Shown in pieces: positions 60,815-64,000 of a stretch of 64,000 nt of DNA. Source of the DNA: Tatumella citrea. GTDB taxonomy: Bacteria; Pseudomonadota; Gammaproteobacteria; Enterobacterales; Enterobacteriaceae. Both the position numbers and the translations under genes were made by a program. The notes under the pieces were generated by a model that was given only the letters and a program-made list of their open reading frames with translations, was not told the DNA's origin and did not search any database. The DNA lies in NCBI RefSeq assembly GCF_002163585.1, contig NZ_CP015579.1, positions 2,852,001 to 2,916,000 of the forward strand, written 5' to 3'. Within the stretch, counting starts at the first letter, position 1, and each line of letters begins with the position of its first letter.

Positions 60815-61711
60815 ATGAATTTTTTGTTCCCCCTTGGCGCCGTGATTATCTGGGCTATCAACTCTATTGTCAGTAAATTGACGGTGGGACTGATTACTCC
60901 GGAGGCGATATCCTTTTATCGCTGGATAATTGCGTTACTGATGCTGACTCCCTTCGTTTTACCTTCGGTGATCCGTAACCGTGTTGCGTTGTCCCGCGAA
61001 TGGTTAAAACTGTTAGTGCTGGGGGCACTGGGAATGGTGTTATATCAGAGTCTGGCCTACTATGCCGCGCGAACTGTCAGTGCACTATTTATCGGAATTA
61101 TTGTCGCCAGCATTCCGTTACTGACGATTATTTTCAGCCTGTTTATCCTGCGACTGAAGCCGACACTGGGTATTGTATTTGGCGCTATTCTCTCCTTTGC
61201 CGGACTCACCTGGCTTATCAGTCAGGGGCATCCACAACAGTTGTTGTCTCATGGGTTAGGCAGCGGTGAGCTGATGATGATTGTCGCAGCTGCAGCGTAT
61301 GCGTTGTATGGCGTACTAACCAAACGCTGGTCGATGAATCTGCCACAATGGCAAAGCCTGTATGTCCAGATCCTGTTTGCGGTGCTGCTGCTGATTCCTG
61401 GTTTTTTGCTGACCCCAAACATTGCCTTAACTTCACAGAATATTCCGCTGGTACTTTATGCAGCGATCCCTGCATCAGTCATTGCTCCGTGGCTGTGGAT
61501 TCAGGGGGTGGTTCGCCTGGGCGCCAATACCGCCAGTATTTTTCTGAATCTCTCACCGGTATTTACCGCCATCATCGCGATTATTTTCCTGCATGAGAAA
61601 TTACACAGCTTTCACTGGATTGGTGGAGGTCTGACTCTGGCCGGAGTGGTGCTTGCCCAGCGGTTACGAACCCCGCTTGGACGCCGGGCCGGACAAAATC
61701 TGTCCCGTTAA
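60815..61711 (+). CDS. EamA/DMT-superfamily transporter
   Basis: Inner-membrane transporter, 298 residues with ten predicted helices in two EamA repeats (about 4-135 and 148-285). Substrate unknown; close homologues include amino acid or metabolite exporters. AAGGA lies 7 nt before the ATG. It is divergent from pdxB, in a place where E. coli has no such gene, so it is a local insertion. The 60627-60814 gap holds both promoters; none was delimited. Confidence 0.85.
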   Translation: MNFLFPLGAVIIWAINSIVSKLTVGLITPEAISFYRWIIALLMLTPFVLPSVIRNRVALSREWLKLLVLGALGMVLYQSLAYYAARTVSALFIGIIVASIPLLTIIFSLFILRLKPTLGIVFGAILSFAGLTWLISQGHPQQLLSHGLGSGELMMIVAAAAYALYGVLTKRWSMNLPQWQSLYVQILFAVLLLIPGFLLTPNIALTSQNIPLVLYAAIPASVIAPWLWIQGVVRLGANTASIFLNLSPVFTAIIAIIFLHEKLHSFHWIGGGLTLAGVVLAQRLRTPLGRRAGQNLSR

Positions 61712-61834
61712 CCACTCTCTGTCATTTGTTTGACCAAATCCCCCTGCTTATCACTTGGGATTTATCAGGGGGATTGTTATCATAGCCGCTGATACTCCGG
61801 CTAACCCCGGGCTGAATTTTCTCTACTTGCTGGA

Positions 61835-62878
61835 ATGATTGTCATGCAACCACTCCGCGGCCCATCCGGGGTCCCTGGCGAAACAACGCCTTCTGCCCAT
61901 TCACGGGAATCTCTTGCTCCTGCGTCACCGGCTGCGCTGACCACAGTACAGCGCACGGCGCTGGAACGCATTATTGTCAAAATTATGGCGATCAGTTCCC
62001 TGAAATCACCTGAATTATGGGCGGGAATACGCCATCAGTCGGGGGTAAAGCATGACAATGAGCTACTCTCCAGCCATTTTCCTGCAGCAGAACAATGGCT
62101 GACCGGACGGCTTATCCAGGAACAAAATGCCCGCTCATCAAGAATACTGCTCCAGCAACTGACAGATCTGCTGCCGGTAGGAAATAACCGCCAGGCCGTC
62201 AGTCATTTTATTCGCCAGAATTTTGGCCAGACAGTACTCAGTTCACTGACTCAACCTCAGTTGCAACAGGTACTGACCATGTTGCAAAACGGTCAGATGG
62301 ATATTCCCCAGCCACAGCAGTTGCGCACCACTGATCGAACATTGCTTCCGGCTGAACATCAGAATTTGCAACAGCAGGTGATTAAACTGACGATTTCCGG
62401 GGGCGGTTCTCCGTCTGCGGTCTGGCAACAGTTGTTCAGTCTGATTTCGTTGAAAAATGGTGACCCTATCCCGTCACGATTTTACCCGCTTCTGTCCCAG
62501 TATCTGCAGGCCAGAATCGCGCTGCACACCCACAGCCAGGCTTCATCGCTGACATTGCCGGCGTTATTAAAATCGTTAAAACAACCGCCATCAGATGCAG
62601 AAGTCCAGCACCTGACAGGTTATTGCGAGCAGCAATTCTCTGCCGTTGCGACACAACCACTGACTGATGTTCAGGCGCAGGATGTGTTGCATCGTTTATT
62701 TCGTTTACGGGCGGAACAGCTGATACTGGTGGGAAAAAAAGAATCTGCCGCAGGCCCGCAACCGCTGACTGCGGCAATTCCGGCTCCGGCACCAGCCAGT
62801 TACTGGTCACGTTTGCCTCGTAGCTGGCTGATTATCCTGCTGGCCCTGGTGATTATTCTGCTGGTGTGGCTGTTCTAA
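61835..62878 (+). CDS. flk: Flagella biosynthesis regulator Flk
   Basis: Membrane-anchored cytoplasmic protein that prevents premature secretion of flagellar substrates before rings are complete. The 347 residues show ELWAGIRHQSGVK, LSSHFPAAEQWLTGRL, GNNRQAVSHFIRQNFGQT, QNGQMDIPQPQQLRTTDRTLLPAEH, all matching Flk, and a C-terminal hydrophobic anchor (about 326-346, WLIILLALVIILLVWLF). A second Met at 61844 has better alignment with E. coli. The start of the next E. coli neighbour, fabB, is not seen here. Confidence 0.93.
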   Translation: MIVMQPLRGPSGVPGETTPSAHSRESLAPASPAALTTVQRTALERIIVKIMAISSLKSPELWAGIRHQSGVKHDNELLSSHFPAAEQWLTGRLIQEQNARSSRILLQQLTDLLPVGNNRQAVSHFIRQNFGQTVLSSLTQPQLQQVLTMLQNGQMDIPQPQQLRTTDRTLLPAEHQNLQQQVIKLTISGGGSPSAVWQQLFSLISLKNGDPIPSRFYPLLSQYLQARIALHTHSQASSLTLPALLKSLKQPPSDAEVQHLTGYCEQQFSAVATQPLTDVQAQDVLHRLFRLRAEQLILVGKKESAAGPQPLTAAIPAPAPASYWSRLPRSWLIILLALVIILLVWLF

Positions 62879-63318
62879 CAGCCACATTGTTTATCGGTTG
62901 GTGATGACGGCCATTCTCCCGGGGTAGATCCCGTCGTCACCGGATGTTGATCACGTTTCCAGAAGTCCAGACCGCCTATCAGTTCACGCACATAAAAACC
63001 CGCCTGCACCAGCTTTAATGCACCTTTCGTCGAGCCGTTACAGCCGATACCATCGCAGTAAGTGATATACAACAATGACGGATCCAGCTGGGCCAGTGTC
63101 TTTGCTGTCATTGTGCGGTGAGGAAAACTGAGTGCCGTAGTGATATGCCCTTGCTGATAGTGGGCTTCAGACCGGACATCTAATACTACTATTTCCGGAT
63201 GACCATTTTGCAGGTCTTCTGCCAAATCCCAGGCATCTGAGTAGAATGCCAGTTTATGTTGCAAATATTCGACTGACTGGCCCGGTTGGGCAATGGGTGA
63301 CAGATTAAACTTCATCAT
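62875..63318 (-). CDS. Rhodanese-like domain protein
   Basis: Single-domain rhodanese-fold protein of 147 residues. Motifs: VVLDVRSEAHYQQGHI and the active-site loop YCDGIGCNGSTKGALKL, with the predicted catalytic Cys of YC.G.G. Substrate unknown. AAGGAG lies immediately before two Met codons. Its stop codon overlaps the end of flk by 4 bp in convergent orientation. The divergent neighbour is a MocR regulator, which may control it. The C-terminus DKQCGC has extra Cys. Confidence 0.88.
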   Translation of the reverse strand: MMKFNLSPIAQPGQSVEYLQHKLAFYSDAWDLAEDLQNGHPEIVVLDVRSEAHYQQGHITTALSFPHRTMTAKTLAQLDPSLLYITYCDGIGCNGSTKGALKLVQAGFYVRELIGGLDFWKRDQHPVTTGSTPGEWPSSPTDKQCGC

Positions 63319-63400
63319 TATTCTCCTTGCTAACTCAGCTCAGATTACCGCAGGATATGTGAACTATTAATACCATTTCTGGCGGACAGATAAGACCACT

Positions 63401-64000
63401 ATGCAACCCCCCTCTCCCTGGCTAATGATATTTGACAACTTAAAAGGTCGTGGCCATCGCGAGCGGTTATGTGAAACCCTGCGCCAGGCCATCCATCGCG
63501 GGCACCTCTCTGCAGGGCAAAAGTTACCTTCCAGCCGCCAGCTGGCTGCCGACCTGTCACTATCACGGGTAACCACAGAAGCAGCCTACAGCCAACTGGA
63601 GAGCGAAGGCTATCTGGTGCGTTATCAGGGGAAAGGCAGCTTTGTTGCAACATCAGTCAGAACTATCCATCGTTCTGCCAGCGATCCTTTTACTCTTCCG
63701 GCACTGTCAGAGCGTGGCCGACAAATTGTCGCTACCGGCGGGTGTCAGGATCCACGAACTCCGGCGGCATTTGCTGCCGGTTCACCGGATCTGCGAGAAT
63801 TCCCCTACCCCGTCTGGCAAAAATTATACGATGACATACTTCGCCGTCAGGATCTTCAATTATTAGGCTATGGTGATCCTCAGGGTTTAGCCGAATTACG
63901 AGCTGTCATTGCCGATTATCTGGCACTTTCACGGCAGGTGAATTGCACAGCTCAGCAGGTCATCATCCTCAGCAGTTCTCAACAGGCATTACAGTTAATC
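63401..64000 (+). CDS. MocR-family (GntR + aminotransferase-like) regulator, 5' part
   Basis: Reading frame open from ATG 63401 to the window edge (200 codons, truncated). The N-terminal winged helix (LPSSRQLAADLSLSRVTTEAAYSQLESEGYLVRYQGKGSFVA, about 42-83) is GntR-type; a linker follows and then the start of a class I aminotransferase-like domain (AFAAGSPDLREFPYPVWQKLYDDILRR, YGDPQGLAELRAVIADYL). This is the MocR/PdxR/GabR layout, in which PLP often acts as cofactor. Target unknown; divergent from the rhodanese gene (82-bp gap), so it is probably a local regulator. Confidence 0.88.
   Translation, partial: MQPPSPWLMIFDNLKGRGHRERLCETLRQAIHRGHLSAGQKLPSSRQLAADLSLSRVTTEAAYSQLESEGYLVRYQGKGSFVATSVRTIHRSASDPFTLPALSERGRQIVATGGCQDPRTPAAFAAGSPDLREFPYPVWQKLYDDILRRQDLQLLGYGDPQGLAELRAVIADYLALSRQVNCTAQQVIILSSSQQALQLI

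Noticed and set aside
1..64000. CRISPR array, IS element, prophage or tRNA/rRNA gene
   Set aside because: No regularly spaced repeats, transposase, integrase or recognisable structural RNA other than MicF was seen while reading the window.

Overview
The window is a contiguous, almost entirely housekeeping stretch of a gammaproteobacterial chromosome. Gene content, gene order and protein similarity place it in Enterobacterales: OmpC, MicF, RcsDBC, GyrA, the 13-gene nuo operon, AckA-Pta, HisJQMP and the pdxB-to-cvpA cluster all look like Escherichia coli proteins. Many neighbours found between these blocks in E. coli are missing (glpTQ/glpABC, atoSC, yfbS, yfbU, yfcC, yfcE, yfcG, folX, argT), while elaA, opgD, an SDR gene and an EamA transporter fill the gaps. 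This compact layout fits a plant- or insect-associated family such as Erwiniaceae, but the species cannot be fixed from sequence reading alone. No rRNA, tRNA, IS element, prophage or CRISPR array was seen.

Layout. 1-5.6 kb: ompC porin (-), the divergent sRNA gene micF (+), and rcsD-rcsB (+), the core of the envelope-stress phosphorelay. 5.6-8.4 kb: rcsC (-), convergent with rcsB. 8.6-12.2 kb: gyrA (-) and divergent ubiG (+). 12.5-16.4 kb: class Ia ribonucleotide reductase nrdA-nrdB-yfaE (+) behind a promoter region with three DnaA boxes. 16.4-21.3 kb: a DHCW-type cupin with a stop at codon 2, yfaY, opgD (Tat-exported glucan enzyme), elaA and an SDR oxidoreductase. 21.4-36.5 kb: nuoA-N (all -), respiratory complex I, with a strong terminator after nuoN. 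37-38 kb: lrhA, then about 900 bp of AT-rich non-coding DNA. 38.9-42.1 kb: alaA, a divergent yfbR-like gene, yfbT/hxpA and yfbV. 42.4-45.9 kb: ackA-pta. 45.9-47.2 kb: yfcD and yfcF. 47.4-50.7 kb: hisJQMP with a sigma-54 promoter and NtrC-like sites. 50.7-60.6 kb: ubiX, purF, cvpA (PurR operator), dedD, folC, accD, dedA, truA, usg and pdxB, all on the minus strand. 60.8-64 kb: EamA transporter, flk, a rhodanese-like gene and the 5' part of a MocR-type regulator cut by the window edge.

How the genes work together. MicF pairs with porin mRNA, and OmpR-type sites control ompC. The Rcs phosphorelay is complete (RcsC His479/Asp871, RcsD HPt His, RcsB Asp56). NrdAB with the YfaE ferredoxin make and maintain dNTP synthesis, tied to replication initiation through DnaA. 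NADH made in central metabolism is oxidised by Nuo, and LrhA and AckA-Pta sit beside it as in E. coli. HisJQMP imports histidine and basic amino acids, apparently under nitrogen control. I did not find a clearly novel system. The most notable items are the codon-2 nonsense mutation in the cupin gene, the sigma-54/NtrC architecture of hisJ, the DnaA-box cluster before nrdA, a YfbR homologue with an altered HD motif, a G10 tract inside the SDR gene, a rebuilt DedD linker, and a perfect 15-bp inverted repeat before ackA.
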